A stretch of 64,000 nt of DNA, from contig NZ_JAGYIU010000002.1 of assembly GCF_018402495.1 (NCBI RefSeq), positions 772,984 to 836,983 of the forward strand. Reading direction: 5' to 3'. Position numbers and translations under genes: made by a program. This DNA is from Pseudoalteromonas sp. (GTDB lineage: Bacteria > Pseudomonadota > Gammaproteobacteria > Enterobacterales > Alteromonadaceae). Position 1 is the stretch's first letter; the number at the start of each line of letters is the position of its first letter. The notes under the pieces were generated by a model. That model ran no database searches, had not been told where the DNA came from, and saw nothing but the letters and a program-made list of their open reading frames with translations. Of the stretch, positions 48,601 through 57,900 are shown piece by piece.

Positions 48601-49035
48601 ATGAATATAGAATCACTCGTGAGTAAAGCAAAACAAATATGTGGCAACCGTGGTGCGCGTTTTACGCCAATCCGTGAAAAGGTTTTTCGTTTATTAGCCA
48701 GCGCCCAAGGCGGCGTCGGGGCATATGACCTATTAGAACAATTAAAAGTTACAGAGGCAGGGGCAAAACCAGCCACCATATACAGAGCTTTAGATTTTTT
48801 AGCTGAACTCGGTTTTATTCATAAAATCGAAAGCACTAACGCATTTATGCTGTGTCACCACTTTGATCATATTCATCCCGTCCAATTGCTAATTTGTGAT
48901 ACGTGTGGGTTTGTTAAAGAGCTGCACTCAACGGTCATTTCACATGAACTCAACAACTTAGCAGCAGAAAGTGGCTTTGTGGTATCAGGACAAACAATAG
49001 AAGCGCATGGTAAATGTAAATCTTGTCGAGCATAA
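48601..49035 (+). CDS. zur: Zinc-uptake regulator Zur (Fur family)
   Basis: 144-residue Fur-family repressor. The winged helix (about 20-80) contains KPATIYRALDFL. The dimerisation part has HHFDHIHP, then two Cys pairs, CDTCG and CKSC, that hold structural zinc. The divergent, Cys-rich C terminus and short length favour Zur over Fur. Its target genes are not in this window apart from possible autoregulation. Confidence 0.87.
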   Translation: MNIESLVSKAKQICGNRGARFTPIREKVFRLLASAQGGVGAYDLLEQLKVTEAGAKPATIYRALDFLAELGFIHKIESTNAFMLCHHFDHIHPVQLLICDTCGFVKELHSTVISHELNNLAAESGFVVSGQTIEAHGKCKSCRA

Positions 49036-49100
49036 TCAAGTGGCAGTAGCTATACTTTGAGTAGTGGCTTTTTTTTAGAATAAACTTAAGGATACCGAAT

Positions 49101-49568
49101 ATGAATGTAGAGTTCATTAATCCATTTTTATCTTCTTTGATTAATGTATTAAACACCATGGCGCAAACTCAGTTAAAACCAGGTAAACCTCGTATTAAAA
49201 CCGATGAAGTAGCGTGTGGTGACGTATCGGGATTAATTGGTATGGTTGGCCCTCAAACTCGTGGCTCATTTTCAATTACTTTTGACGAAAGTTTAGCGCT
49301 GACGATTATGGAGCGTATGCTAGGCGAGCGACCTGATAGCGTAAATGAAGAAGTCACAGACATGGTTGGCGAAATAACCAATATGGTTACCGGTGGCGCT
49401 AAAAATTTATTAGGGGAAAAAGGCTACGACTTTGCTATGGCAACACCCATTGTTGTATCGGGTAAAAATCACACGATAACCCATAAAAGTGACGGCAAAA
49501 AAATTATTATGCCATTTACCAGCGATGCAGGTAATGCATACATTGAAGTGAGCTTTGACAAGCTATGA
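49101..49568 (+). CDS. cheX: CheX-family chemotaxis phosphatase
   Basis: 155-residue protein of the CheC/CheX group that dephosphorylates CheY-P. The catalytic ExxN signature is in [13 protein letters not shown] (about 92-104), a single copy as in CheX. It lies away from the chemotaxis operon, between zur and yjbQ, and its stop overlaps yjbQ by ATGA. Confidence 0.88.
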   Translation: MNVEFINPFLSSLINVLNTMAQTQLKPGKPRIKTDEVACGDVSGLIGMVGPQTRGSFSITFDESLALTIMERMLGERPDSVNEEVTDMVGEITNMVTGGAKNLLGEKGYDFAMATPIVVSGKNHTITHKSDGKKIIMPFTSDAGNAYIEVSFDKL

Positions 49569-49993
49569 GCTGGTCGCAGACTACGATAACCTTAAAGCCT
49601 CGCTCGCGAGGTTTTCATTTAATTGATAACGACATACTCACTAAACTTCCGCAGCTGAGCCAACTAAAAATAGGGTTACTACACTTATTTATTCAACATA
49701 CCTCTGCCAGCTTAACCATTAACGAAAATGCCGATCCTACCGTACGCATGGATATGGAAAGCCACTTCAATCAGTTTGTGCCAGAGCGCCAGCCTTATTA
49801 TCGTCATGACTACGAAGGCGATGATGATATGCCTGCTCATATTAAAACCAGCACTTTAGGTTGCGAGTTAACGATACCTATTAATCATGGTCAGTTAACG
49901 CTGGGGACTTGGCAAGGAATTTATTTAGGTGAACACCGGGATCATGGTGGAGCTAGACGTATTATTGCAACTTTGCAAGGCGAAGCGTTTTAG
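49565..49993 (+). CDS. yjbQ: YjbQ/UPF0047 protein
   Basis: 142 residues with the UPF0047 fold: [20 protein letters not shown] in the middle and [13 protein letters not shown] near the C terminus, with the conserved His residues. Family members have weak thiamine-phosphate-synthase activity, but their true role is unclear. The 4-bp overlap with cheX means joint translation. The thiamine operon here is separate (53.6-60 kb). Confidence 0.92.
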   Translation: MSWSQTTITLKPRSRGFHLIDNDILTKLPQLSQLKIGLLHLFIQHTSASLTINENADPTVRMDMESHFNQFVPERQPYYRHDYEGDDDMPAHIKTSTLGCELTIPINHGQLTLGTWQGIYLGEHRDHGGARRIIATLQGEAF

Positions 49994-50128
49994 GTTTTAC
50001 AACACAGATCGTTCGCATCCATTGAGCACTTTAAATCTAATAAAAATTATATAAATTAAATTTATAATGATTCACGTGTGGATTATTGTTTGCTATTTGA
50101 AAATGAATATCTGGAAAGTAAATAAGAT

Positions 50129-50204
50129 TGGAGCGGTACACGAGGCTCGAACTCGTGACCTCGACCTTGGCAAGGTCGCGCTCTACCAACTGAGCTAGTA
50201 CCGC
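50129..50204 (-). tRNA. tRNA-Gly (anticodon GCC), copy 1
   Basis: 76 nt with encoded CCA. Read leftward it opens GCGGTACTAGCTCAGTTGG; the anticodon loop CTTGCCAAG gives GCC. The T-arm is GAGTTCGAGCCTC. The acceptor has a T-A pair at position 5, where copies 2 and 3 have C-G. It is last in the array. Confidence 0.97.
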
Positions 50205-50226
50205 ATTCAAAAGAGTCAGTAATTCG

Positions 50227-50281
50227 TCCGTTGGTGCGCGACAGGTCGCGTTCAACATTCTGGCAACTGAGCTAGTACCGC
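50227..50281 (-). repeat. tRNA-Gly 5' fragment, upstream of copy 1
   Basis: Read leftward, the first 18 bases (50264-50281) equal the 5' end of tRNA-Gly copy 1, including its GGTAC variant. Then the sequence departs into ACGCGACCTGTCGCGC, which forms a hairpin (CGCGAC-CT-GTCGCG). It cannot fold as a tRNA and sits about 22 bases before the intact gene. Confidence 0.75.
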
Positions 50282-50373
50282 ATTATATGAAGGTTCTAGG
50301 TTTTGTCAAAATTAAACCTTGTTCCTTTCATCTTGAATCTTTATTTCTACTACAATTTCTTTTGGTGAGAAAT

Positions 50374-50449
50374 TGGAGCGGCACACGAGGCTCGAACTCG
50401 TGACCTCGACCTTGGCAAGGTCGCGCTCTACCAACTGAGCTAGTGCCGC
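50374..50449 (-). tRNA. tRNA-Gly (anticodon GCC), copy 2
   Basis: 76 nt with CCA, identical to copy 3 and differing from copy 1 only at the acceptor pair (GGCAC instead of GGTAC, with the matching change on the 3' side). It is offset by 245 bp from copy 1 and by 241 bp from copy 3, with repeated spacers. Confidence 0.97.
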
Positions 50450-50470
50450 ATTCAAAATAGTCAGTAATTT

Positions 50471-50526
50471 GTCCGTTGGTGCGCGACAGGTCGCGTCCTA
50501 CATTCTGGCAACTGAGCTAGTGCCGC
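50471..50526 (-). repeat. tRNA-Gly 5' fragment, upstream of copy 2
   Basis: Same arrangement as at 50227-50281: 18 bases of the tRNA 5' end, here with the GGCAC variant of copy 2, then the CGCGAC-CT-GTCGCG hairpin. It begins about 77 bases ahead of tRNA copy 2. The variant matches that of the tRNA that follows it in both units. Confidence 0.75.
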
Positions 50527-50614
50527 ATTCTAAGTTCTAGGTTCTTACAATTTTGAACCTTTTTGCCTTTCATTTTGAATCTTTATTTCTACTACAATTT
50601 CTTTGGTGAGAAAT

Positions 50615-50690
50615 TGGAGCGGCACACGAGGCTCGAACTCGTGACCTCGACCTTGGCAAGGTCGCGCTCTACCAACTGAGCTAGTGCCGC
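50615..50690 (-). tRNA. tRNA-Gly (anticodon GCC), copy 3
   Basis: 76 nt with CCA, the promoter-proximal copy. Acceptor GCGGCAC, anticodon GCC. A 7-bp TTCTAGG motif is repeated about 3.7 times (50692-50717) directly upstream, and single copies of it recur in the other spacers. Confidence 0.97.
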
Positions 50691-50691
50691 T

Positions 50692-50717
50692 TTCTAGGTT
50701 CTAGGTTCTAGGTTCTA
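50692..50717. repeat. Tandem TTCTAGG heptamer, about 3.7 copies
   Basis: TTCTAGG occurs three times in direct succession and is followed by TTCTA, just before the first tRNA. Single TTCTAGG units appear in the other spacers of the array (near 50295 and 50535). Confidence 0.7.
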
Positions 50718-50780
50718 TCAATATTAAACCTTGTTCTTTTAACCTTTCATCTTGAATCTTTAACTTAAGCTCAAACACAC

Positions 50781-50797
50781 TAACCCCGCGGGGGTTA
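50781..50797. other. GC-rich hairpin in the tRNA leader
   Basis: TAACCCC-GCG-GGGGTTA is a perfect 7-bp stem with a three-base loop, about 20 bp downstream of the tRNA -10 box. No T-run follows on the minus strand, so it is a leader structure rather than a terminator. Confidence 0.5.
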
Positions 50798-50816
50798 TCG
50801 TCTTGAGCGGGGCAGG

Positions 50817-50844
50817 ATTCTACAATAATTAGGGTGCTTTGCAA
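50817..50844 (-). promoter_or_regulatory. Promoter of the tRNA-Gly array with GC-rich discriminator
   Basis: Read leftward: -35 TTGCAA (50839-50844), a 16-bp spacer, then -10 TAGAAT (50817-50822), followed by CCTGCCCCGC. A GC-rich stretch right after the -10 is the mark of stringently controlled stable-RNA promoters. It lies just after the orn stop. Confidence 0.65.
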
Positions 50845-50851
50845 GTATTTT

Positions 50852-51397
50852 TTATAAATTAAAAAATTTTTCTCGGTAAACCTTTAATTCCATAATCGAA
50901 TCTTTAATGTCGTCTAACGCTAAATGTGACCCTTTTTTATTCACTTGAGCCAATACATCTGGTTTCCAACGACGAGCAAGTTCTTTAATGGTACTTACAT
51001 CTAAATTACGGTAATGAAAAAAGTCTTCAAGCTCACGCATATACTTATTCATAAAACGACGGTCTTGGCCAATCGAGTTACCACACATAGGTGAAGCACC
51101 CGCTGGCACCCATTGCTTTAAAAACGCGAGGGTTTGCTCAACGGCATAAGCTTCATCGAAAGTACTTGCCTTACACCGCGCTGTAAGCCCTGATTTGCCA
51201 TGCTGAGTTGTACACCACTCATCCATACCATCAAGTAGTTCATCACTTTGATGAATGGCAATGGTTGGGCCTTCGGCTAATATATTCAGATCAGCGTCAG
51301 TGACAACAGTTGCAATTTCAAGTATTTTGTCAGTCTCTGGTTCAAGTCCGGTCATTTCCAGATCGAGCCAAATTAAATTTGATTTATTAATAGTCAT
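50852..51397 (-). CDS. orn: Oligoribonuclease Orn
   Basis: DEDDh 3'-5' exonuclease that removes di- and short oligonucleotides, including pGpG from c-di-GMP breakdown. 181 residues, the family length. The first acidic pair is D12 and E14 in [13 protein letters not shown]; later come [12 protein letters not shown] and the [10 protein letters not shown] ending. It is divergent from rsgA, as in E. coli. Confidence 0.96.
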   Translation of the reverse strand: MTINKSNLIWLDLEMTGLEPETDKILEIATVVTDADLNILAEGPTIAIHQSDELLDGMDEWCTTQHGKSGLTARCKASTFDEAYAVEQTLAFLKQWVPAGASPMCGNSIGQDRRFMNKYMRELEDFFHYRNLDVSTIKELARRWKPDVLAQVNKKGSHLALDDIKDSIMELKVYREKFFNL

Positions 51398-51519
51398 AAT
51401 TACCTTAAACGGTGCTTTTCTTTAGATCCAACGCATTTCGATATATCATATTAGCATCAACCGTCGAGCTAAAGCTTTTTTTGGCAAACTCGGCATTTAA
51501 CTCAGGTTATAGGCCTCAA

Positions 51520-52578
51520 GTGGCAAAACAGAAAAAATTAAGTAAAGGCCAATCCCGTAGGATCAAGGCCAATCATCAAAAGCGCTTATCGAATGCCGAT
51601 ACAAAACCGGCAAAAGTCGGCGCGCAAGAATGGCAAACAGATAATTTAGGTCAAGTGGAAAATGCGATTGTTATTAGCCGCTTTGGACAACATGCCGATG
51701 TAGAAACACAAAACGGTGATGTATTACGTTGTAATATTCGTCGTACCGTATCTAATTTAGTGTGTGGCGATGAAGTGTTATTTCGCCGTGCAAAAGTAAG
51801 TGCAGGTGATTTAGCAGGTGTTATTGAAGCAACGCAAGAGCGCCGCTCACAACTCACGCGCCCCGACTTTTACGATGGAGTTAAAGTGATTGCCGCTAAT
51901 ATTGATCAAATTTTAATGGTTTCAGCGGTATTGCCAGAATTTACGCCAAGTATTATTGACCGCTATTTAATTGCCTGTGAAGACATGGGTATAGAGCCCA
52001 TTTTAGTACTGAATAAAATTGATTTAATTGATGAAGCTGGCCTAAACGAAATACAACAAACACTTGATATTTACCGTAAGCTTAATTACCAAGTATTGCT
52101 AGTCAGTAATTTAACTGGCGAAGGCATTAATGAGTTAAAAGAGGTGCTTGCGGGCAAAAATAATATTTTTGTTGGTCAAAGTGGCGTGGGTAAATCTACC
52201 TTAGTTAACACTGTACTGCCGGATGCTGAAATTTTGACTAAAGAAGTGTCTGAAAACAGTGGGCTTGGCCAGCACACCACCACGGTATCACGCCTTCATC
52301 ATTTACCGAGCGGGGGTAATTTAATTGACTCACCGGGAATTCGTGAATTTGGCCTATGGCATTTAGATGTTGAACGCGTCACTTGGTGCTTTAAAGAATT
52401 TAGAGAGTTTATAGGTGGATGCCGTTTTAGAGACTGTAAACACTTAAATGATCCAGGCTGTATAATTAAACAAGCGGTAGCCGATGGCGATATTTCAAAA
52501 TTACGCTTTGAAAGCTACCACCGTATTTTAGAAACCATGGCCGATGGCCGTGCCGGCGCTCGTGCGCCCCGCATATAA
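51520..52578 (+). CDS. rsgA: Ribosome small-subunit-dependent GTPase RsgA
   Basis: Circularly permuted GTPase that assists late 30S assembly. From GTG 51520 the protein has 352 residues and begins VAKQKKLSKGQSRRIKANHQ, matching the normal start of E. coli RsgA; an upstream ATG at 51412 would add 36 atypical residues. An OB fold is followed by G4 NKID, G1 GQSGVGKST, G3 DSPGIREFG and a zinc site from CRFRDCKH. An AGG site lies six bases ahead. Confidence 0.95.
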   Translation: MAKQKKLSKGQSRRIKANHQKRLSNADTKPAKVGAQEWQTDNLGQVENAIVISRFGQHADVETQNGDVLRCNIRRTVSNLVCGDEVLFRRAKVSAGDLAGVIEATQERRSQLTRPDFYDGVKVIAANIDQILMVSAVLPEFTPSIIDRYLIACEDMGIEPILVLNKIDLIDEAGLNEIQQTLDIYRKLNYQVLLVSNLTGEGINELKEVLAGKNNIFVGQSGVGKSTLVNTVLPDAEILTKEVSENSGLGQHTTTVSRLHHLPSGGNLIDSPGIREFGLWHLDVERVTWCFKEFREFIGGCRFRDCKHLNDPGCIIKQAVADGDISKLRFESYHRILETMADGRAGARAPRI

Positions 52579-52592
52579 TAAGGGAATAACCT

Positions 52593-53459
52593 GTGAGTTT
52601 AGATAAATTTAAAATCGCCATGCAGTATGCCATGCCAAAACACTTTATTTCTCGTGTGGTAGGTAAACTTGCTGCAGCAAAAGCCGGTGCGTTAACAACT
52701 ACATTAATTAAATTATTTATTAAACAATATAAAATAGATATGAGCGAAGCTAAATATTCAGATCCGGCTCATTACAAAAGCTTTAATGAATTTTTTACCC
52801 GTCCGTTAAAAGACGGTGTGCGTCCTATGGTTGAAGATGACGATATTATTATTCATCCAGTAGACGGCGCAATTAGCCAACTAGGCGACATTGTTGATGG
52901 TCAACTTATTCAAGCTAAAGGCCACGATTACAGCTTACAAGCATTGTTAGGTGGATCACAAGACGACACAACCCCGTTTTTAGGCGGTAAATTTGCAACT
53001 ATTTACTTAGCCCCAAAAGATTACCACCGTATTCATATGCCAATTGATGGCACACTAAGCAAAATGATTTATGTACCGGGCGATTTATTTTCGGTAAACC
53101 CACTTACTGCGCAAAACGTGCCAAATTTATTTGCGCGTAACGAACGGGTAGTGGCTATTTTTGAAACTGACATTGGCCCGCTTGCCATGGTATTAGTAGG
53201 TGCAACCATTGTTGCCAGCATAGAAACCATTTGGGCAGGTACTGTTACACCACCAGCAGGCAGTGACGTATTTAGCTGGAATTATCCCACTAAAGGCGAA
53301 AACGCGATCACCCTTAAGAAAGGGGAAGAAATGGGTCGCTTTAAACTAGGCTCAACGGTTGTGCTCGCATGGGGTGCGAACAAAGCAGAAATATTAGACG
53401 ATCAACTCCCAGAGGTGGTTACTCGTTTAGGCACTGCCTTTGCAAAAATTGATGATTAA
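52593..53459 (+). CDS. psd: Phosphatidylserine decarboxylase
   Basis: Makes phosphatidylethanolamine at the inner membrane. The 288-residue proenzyme cleaves itself at Gly253-Ser254 in [11 protein letters not shown], creating the pyruvoyl cofactor. The [10 protein letters not shown] and HPVDG motifs are present, with the catalytic His in [11 protein letters not shown] start with AAGGG upstream. It is 14 bp after rsgA, the usual gammaproteobacterial order. Confidence 0.95.
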   Translation: MSLDKFKIAMQYAMPKHFISRVVGKLAAAKAGALTTTLIKLFIKQYKIDMSEAKYSDPAHYKSFNEFFTRPLKDGVRPMVEDDDIIIHPVDGAISQLGDIVDGQLIQAKGHDYSLQALLGGSQDDTTPFLGGKFATIYLAPKDYHRIHMPIDGTLSKMIYVPGDLFSVNPLTAQNVPNLFARNERVVAIFETDIGPLAMVLVGATIVASIETIWAGTVTPPAGSDVFSWNYPTKGENAITLKKGEEMGRFKLGSTVVLAWGANKAEILDDQLPEVVTRLGTAFAKIDD

Positions 53460-53482
53460 TAGGTAGTGTCAGTTCGAGCTTA

Positions 53483-53522
53483 AAAAAACACCGCGTTTAT
53501 TTTCAATAACCGCGGTGTTTTC
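53483..53522. terminator. Bidirectional terminator between psd and thiF
   Basis: AAAACACCGCG pairs with CGCGGTGTTTT around a 15-base loop, with A-run and T-run on the two sides. It serves the converging psd and thiamine operons. A near copy, with the same GTCAGTTCGAG flank, follows the TonB-receptor gene. Confidence 0.75.
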
Positions 53523-53569
53523 TTGTAAACGTAGAGCTTACTCACGTTAAAAGCCAAGCTTTTCATTAC

Positions 53570-54331
53570 TCATACCCCACACTCTTTACACGCTAAATCC
53601 TTAGTCATCTTAAAATGCTGTTGCTTTAAGCTTAATGCGTCAAACGTTATAAACACATTCCCCTTAAAATGACCTAACAACATATTGAGGGTTAATTGTG
53701 CCTGCATTGACCCAACAATCCCAAGTAAAGGGCTAATTACCCCGGCATTACTACAATTTATAACCGGTGCATCGCTACTTTGAGGGAAAACACAGCCGTA
53801 ACATGGGCTGTCACTTTGTCTAAAATCAAACCCCATTAATTGCCCTTGAGTTGCCAGCGCAGCCCCTGTAATTAAGCGAGTGTTATTAGCAATGCAATAG
53901 CGATTAAGCGCATAACGGGTACTAAAGTTATCAGAGCAATCAAGCACTATATCGGCGTTTTTTAAGAGCAACGCACTGTTGGTATCATCCAGCTTTTGAG
54001 TGTGGGTTATTATATTTATTTGATTGTTAAGGCTCGCAAGCACTTTTCCAGCCGCGCGAACTTTGTTTTGCCCCAAATGATTTACTTTATAGAGCACTTG
54101 GCGCTGCAAGTTAGACAGCTCAACTACATCATCATCAATTAAAATAAGCGACCCAATGCCAGCTGCCGCTAAATACAGCAGCGCAGGACTACCTAAGCCA
54201 CCTGCACCAACTACGGCAACCGTTGAACGTTTCAGCGTTAACTGCCCGTCAAGCCCCACTTCATCAAGTAATATGTGGCGGCTATAACGCAGCGTTTCTT
54301 TGTCATTTAACGTTTGCAACGTATCAGTCAT
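53570..54331 (-). CDS. thiF: ThiF/MoeB-type adenylyltransferase
   Basis: Adenylates the C-terminal glycine of ThiS, the first step in sulfur loading for the thiazole ring. 253 residues from ATG 54331, which overlaps the thiDE stop by 8 bp; a longer frame upstream lies inside thiDE. The Rossmann GAGGLGSP motif and ATP-binding DDDVVELSNLQRQ are clear, and CYGC plus CKEC hold zinc. MoeB has the same fold; the thi operon position favours ThiF. Confidence 0.92.
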   Translation of the reverse strand: MTDTLQTLNDKETLRYSRHILLDEVGLDGQLTLKRSTVAVVGAGGLGSPALLYLAAAGIGSLILIDDDVVELSNLQRQVLYKVNHLGQNKVRAAGKVLASLNNQINIITHTQKLDDTNSALLLKNADIVLDCSDNFSTRYALNRYCIANNTRLITGAALATQGQLMGFDFRQSDSPCYGCVFPQSSDAPVINCSNAGVISPLLGIVGSMQAQLTLNMLLGHFKGNVFITFDALSLKQQHFKMTKDLACKECGV

Positions 54332-55850
54332 GTTTCGTATTAATCGCGGTTTGCAGTGAACTAATTGCTGAAACATGATCAGGCGCTTCAGTAATGGCAC
54401 GTACCACAGCTACGCTACCAACCCCCGTATTTGCCACTTCAGTTGCGCGGCTTAAATCAATACCGCCAATAGCCACTGTAGGGTAGCGTTGCATAAGCGG
54501 TACAAATTTATTGAGCTTTTCAAGCCCTTGTATTTGCCCTGTCATGTCTTTAGTCGTCGTTGGGTAAATAGCACCAAACGCCATATAACTCGGTCGATAA
54601 TTGTGCGCACGTAGCATTTCATAAAACCCATGGGTAGAAAGCCCAAGCCGCAGGCCTGCTTCTTTTATAGCAACTAAGTTTGCACTCTCTAAGTCTTCTT
54701 GCCCTAAATGCACCCCATAGGCGCCATATTTGATGGCAAGTTGCCAGTAATCATTTATAAATACCTGCGCATTATACTGCTCACCCAAGGTGACCGCTTT
54801 GGCAATCAGTTCATCTAGCTCATTCTGCGTTTTATTTTTAACACGAAGCTGAGCTGTTTTAATTCCTTGCTGTAAGCACTTTTCTAGCCATTCAATGCTA
54901 TCAACCACGCCATAAAGGCCAAGCTTTTTACTTTCACAGGCTGCAAAATCAGCAGCCATATTAAAATCAAGCGGGACATCAAAATCCAACTCATCACCTA
55001 ACCAGCTACCCGGTTCAATCACCTGAGGGTAATGCGCTAAATCGGTAGGAAACGACGTTTGTGCGACCGGCCCTATGCCCTCGCCATAGCGAACTGATTG
55101 CTTTAAACCTTGGTTTATATAGGCTTTAGCTAAAATAAACGCATCTTTTAACGGGTAGTCTTTTGCAAGGCATGCAGCAATAACAGACGCCATACTGCAC
55201 CCTGTACCATGGCTATGAGGAACCTGAATTTTTTCATTACCCAACCAGTACTCTTCACCGTTTTGTGCGCAGTAATCAATGCAATACCCGCTTGGGTAAT
55301 CCCAATGTCCACCTTTGATCACTACGGCTTTTGCGCCCCATGCCATCAATTTACTCGCCGCCTCTTTAATTGCTGCAGGGCCAATTAAATACACACCTGT
55401 TAATAACTGTGTTTCATGGGTATTAGGGGTAATTACATCCACCAGCGGTAATAGGCATTCTTTAATCGCGCTTACAGTGTCTTCTTCTTTAAGCAAATCG
55501 CCGCTTGAAGCAATGGCCACAGGATCATAAACAATCACCGGCGGCGTTGGCCATTTGGCTTTGTAGTGGCTTATGTGCTCACTGATCAATTGAATTTGCT
55601 GTACATTAGCAAGCATGCCAATTTTAATTACTTTGGCTTTCATGTCTTTTTCAAGCGCAAGCAACTGGGATTCAATAATATCGGTAGATACTGCATTAAT
55701 AGCCTCTACACCTAAGCTATTTTGAGCGGTGAGCGCAGTGATAGTCGTGCAACCATGTACACCAAAGCTTTGCATTGCTTTAATATCAGCTTGAATACCT
55801 GCGCCACCGCCGGAGTCTGAGCCCGCAATCGTCCATACTACATTGTTCAT
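54324..55850 (-). CDS. thiDE: Bifunctional ThiD-ThiE fusion
   Basis: 508 residues joining two thiamine enzymes. Residues 1-265 are HMP/HMP-P kinase (AGSDSGGGAGIQAD near the start, SHGTGCSM near 210). Residues about 305-505 are thiamine-phosphate synthase (FINDYWQLAIKYGAYGVHLGQ, GAIYPTTTKD, AIGGID). It joins HMP-PP and thiazole phosphate to make TMP. The stop overlaps the thiF start. Confidence 0.95.
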   Translation of the reverse strand: MNNVVWTIAGSDSGGGAGIQADIKAMQSFGVHGCTTITALTAQNSLGVEAINAVSTDIIESQLLALEKDMKAKVIKIGMLANVQQIQLISEHISHYKAKWPTPPVIVYDPVAIASSGDLLKEEDTVSAIKECLLPLVDVITPNTHETQLLTGVYLIGPAAIKEAASKLMAWGAKAVVIKGGHWDYPSGYCIDYCAQNGEEYWLGNEKIQVPHSHGTGCSMASVIAACLAKDYPLKDAFILAKAYINQGLKQSVRYGEGIGPVAQTSFPTDLAHYPQVIEPGSWLGDELDFDVPLDFNMAADFAACESKKLGLYGVVDSIEWLEKCLQQGIKTAQLRVKNKTQNELDELIAKAVTLGEQYNAQVFINDYWQLAIKYGAYGVHLGQEDLESANLVAIKEAGLRLGLSTHGFYEMLRAHNYRPSYMAFGAIYPTTTKDMTGQIQGLEKLNKFVPLMQRYPTVAIGGIDLSRATEVANTGVGSVAVVRAITEAPDHVSAISSLQTAINTKHD

Positions 55851-55871
55851 AATGACCTACTTCCTAATTTT

Positions 55872-56663
55872 TTACGTTTGATGCCAAAATGGCATACCCA
55901 TTGTGGGGGTTGATGGGGCCGCAACGTCTTTTTCTGGCATTGCTTTGGCGTTATAAGCAAAGCGACCTGCCTCTACCGCAGCTTTAAATGCACGGCTCAT
56001 AGTCACTGGGCAACCCGCGCCCGCTATGGCTGAATTTAATAATACCGCATCATACCCTAATTCAAGTGCTTGGCAGGCATGCGATGGTAAACCTAACCCG
56101 GCATCAACAATTAATGTTGTATTAGGCAGACGCTCTCTAATGGTTTTTAAATTATAACTATTTAACAATCCTTTACCGGTACCAATAGGCGCGCCCCACG
56201 GCATTAGCACCTCACAGCCTAATTCATTCAAGCGCTGACACAGCACTAAATCATCAGTGCAATAAGGCAGCACTTTAAACCCATCATTTATCAATATTTT
56301 TGTGGCTTCAAGTAATGCAAAAGGATCGGGCTGTAAATTATAGTCATCGCCTATTAATTCCAGCTTTATCCAATCGGTAGCAAATACTTCTCGACACATT
56401 TTAGCTAGGTTAATAGCCTCTTTGACGCTGTGGCATCCGGCGGTATTAGGCAGTATTTTTAAACCGGTGCTTTTAATTAATTGCCAAAAATCATTTCCTG
56501 CCGCCGCGTTTTGTTGTCGCCTAAGTGACACGGTGACTATCTCAGCACCTGAGGCTTTAATTGATTGCGTCATTATATCTGGTGACGGATATAACGCAGA
56601 TCCAATTAACAAGCGACTATTGATTGGCTCACCATAAATTGTTAAACAGTCTTTGCTTTGCAT
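55872..56663 (-). CDS. thiG: Thiazole synthase ThiG
   Basis: Makes the thiazole phosphate from DXP, dehydroglycine and ThiS thiocarboxylate. 263 residues from ATG 56663, 4 bp after the thiS stop; the longer frame upstream lies inside thiS. The YPSPDIM and EIVTVSLRR region, NTAGC motif, VDAGLG and the catalytic Lys in DWIKLEL are present. Confidence 0.95.
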   Translation of the reverse strand: MQSKDCLTIYGEPINSRLLIGSALYPSPDIMTQSIKASGAEIVTVSLRRQQNAAAGNDFWQLIKSTGLKILPNTAGCHSVKEAINLAKMCREVFATDWIKLELIGDDYNLQPDPFALLEATKILINDGFKVLPYCTDDLVLCQRLNELGCEVLMPWGAPIGTGKGLLNSYNLKTIRERLPNTTLIVDAGLGLPSHACQALELGYDAVLLNSAIAGAGCPVTMSRAFKAAVEAGRFAYNAKAMPEKDVAAPSTPTMGMPFWHQT

Positions 56664-56667
56664 AGCA

Positions 56668-56862
56668 CTATCCACCTTGGATCGGTGACAATAACTCAAT
56701 ACTGTCACCTTCATTTATAACAACGTGGCTATGGCGACTCTGAGGAATAAACTCTCCATTTACAGCCACGGCATAAGGCGTCATTGCATCCACGTTTTTT
56801 ACTATTTCCAACAGCGCATGGCTAGTCACATTTAAAAGCTCACCATTAATTGTAATGTTCAT
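56668..56862 (-). CDS. thiS: Sulfur-carrier protein ThiS
   Basis: 64-residue ubiquitin-like protein ending in the obligatory Gly-Gly (SPIQGG), which ThiF adenylates and which then carries the sulfur for ThiG. It sits between thiO (7-bp gap) and thiG (4-bp gap). Confidence 0.95.
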   Translation of the reverse strand: MNITINGELLNVTSHALLEIVKNVDAMTPYAVAVNGEFIPQSRHSHVVINEGDSIELLSPIQGG

Positions 56863-56869
56863 TTAATAC

Positions 56870-57871
56870 TCACTCTATTTGCGATAATGCTTGTGCCACA
56901 AGCGCAGGTGCCAACATATAGCCGTGGCGATACAAGCCATTGATACTGATAACCTTGCTCGTTTTTTTTACCTGTGGGCGATTATCGCTAAACGCTGGGC
57001 GTAAGCCTGTTTGAATATTTAATAATCGCGCTTCGGCAAAGCCACTATGAACAGTGTACGCCGCCGATAATAGTTCAAGGGTTGAGCGAACAGTTGCAGG
57101 ACCTGTATCTTGCGATTCGATCTCCGTTGCCCCTATGACATATTCATGATTAGGTTTAGGAGCAATATAAATAGGGTAACGCGGATGCATTAATCGCACA
57201 GGCCGCGTTAAGTTAACCTCAGGGGCGTATAACCTTGCCACCTCCCCACGCACACCTCTCAGTGGCCGCTCTTTTTTTGCGCCAAGCCCTCTGCAATCAA
57301 TAATATAATCAAACGGACGATTATTGACTTTGTCATCAAAAATACTGACGCGTTGATTAAATACAAACTTTACTTTACGTTTATTGAGGGCTCTAAAACT
57401 GGCTTTATAAAAAGCCTGATTATCAATTTGTCCTTCACCGGGTAAAAATAGCCCTTGATTAAAACGCCCTGTAAGCTCAGGTTCTAAATCCGCTATTTGC
57501 TGCGCATTAACCGCTTCAACGCTAAAATTTAGTAACGGCTTTATTCGCTGAGAAAAGCTTTGTAAGTCGCCTTTATCTTGCGTATGAGCCACTACTAAGG
57601 TGCCCTGCTGCTGAAAAAACACCTCACTGTTTAATTGCTCTAAAATAGCAGGCCAGCGAGCAATAGAATCTACTCCAATGAGCGCTAAATCATGTTCACA
57701 CATAACCGATTCAGCTAGTGGTGCCAGCATAGCCGCCGCCACTTTACCCGCACTATTTTGTGTATGCTCATCATCAGCTTCAAATACAGTAATACGGTGC
57801 TGCTTACTTAATTCAAGCGCCGCCAAACGCCCCGCTAAACCAAAGCCCACCACCGCAATGTCATAAAACAT
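56870..57871 (-). CDS. thiO: Glycine oxidase ThiO
   Basis: FAD enzyme that oxidises glycine to the imine used by ThiG. 333 residues from ATG 57871, which has TAGGAG five bases upstream; a GTG two codons earlier is less well placed. The Rossmann GFGLAGRLAALEL motif and the later RGVRGEVARLY and GLRPAFSDNRP are typical. It replaces the anaerobic ThiH route, so thiazole synthesis here needs oxygen. Confidence 0.92.
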   Translation of the reverse strand: MFYDIAVVGFGLAGRLAALELSKQHRITVFEADDEHTQNSAGKVAAAMLAPLAESVMCEHDLALIGVDSIARWPAILEQLNSEVFFQQQGTLVVAHTQDKGDLQSFSQRIKPLLNFSVEAVNAQQIADLEPELTGRFNQGLFLPGEGQIDNQAFYKASFRALNKRKVKFVFNQRVSIFDDKVNNRPFDYIIDCRGLGAKKERPLRGVRGEVARLYAPEVNLTRPVRLMHPRYPIYIAPKPNHEYVIGATEIESQDTGPATVRSTLELLSAAYTVHSGFAEARLLNIQTGLRPAFSDNRPQVKKTSKVISINGLYRHGYMLAPALVAQALSQIE

Positions 57872-57900
57872 AAACACTCCTACATTTAGCTCATAGCCAC

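Noticed and set aside
49050..49080. T-run after zur as a terminator
   Set aside because: There is a T8 run, but no convincing stem precedes it.
50037..50258. ORF across the first tRNA-Gly gene
   Set aside because: It reads antisense and sense through a tRNA and its fragment; no protein signature.
50129..50690. Regular repeats that at first look like a CRISPR array
   Set aside because: The repeats are tRNA genes with conserved cloverleaf and CCA, and the period (about 241-245 bp) is far too long.
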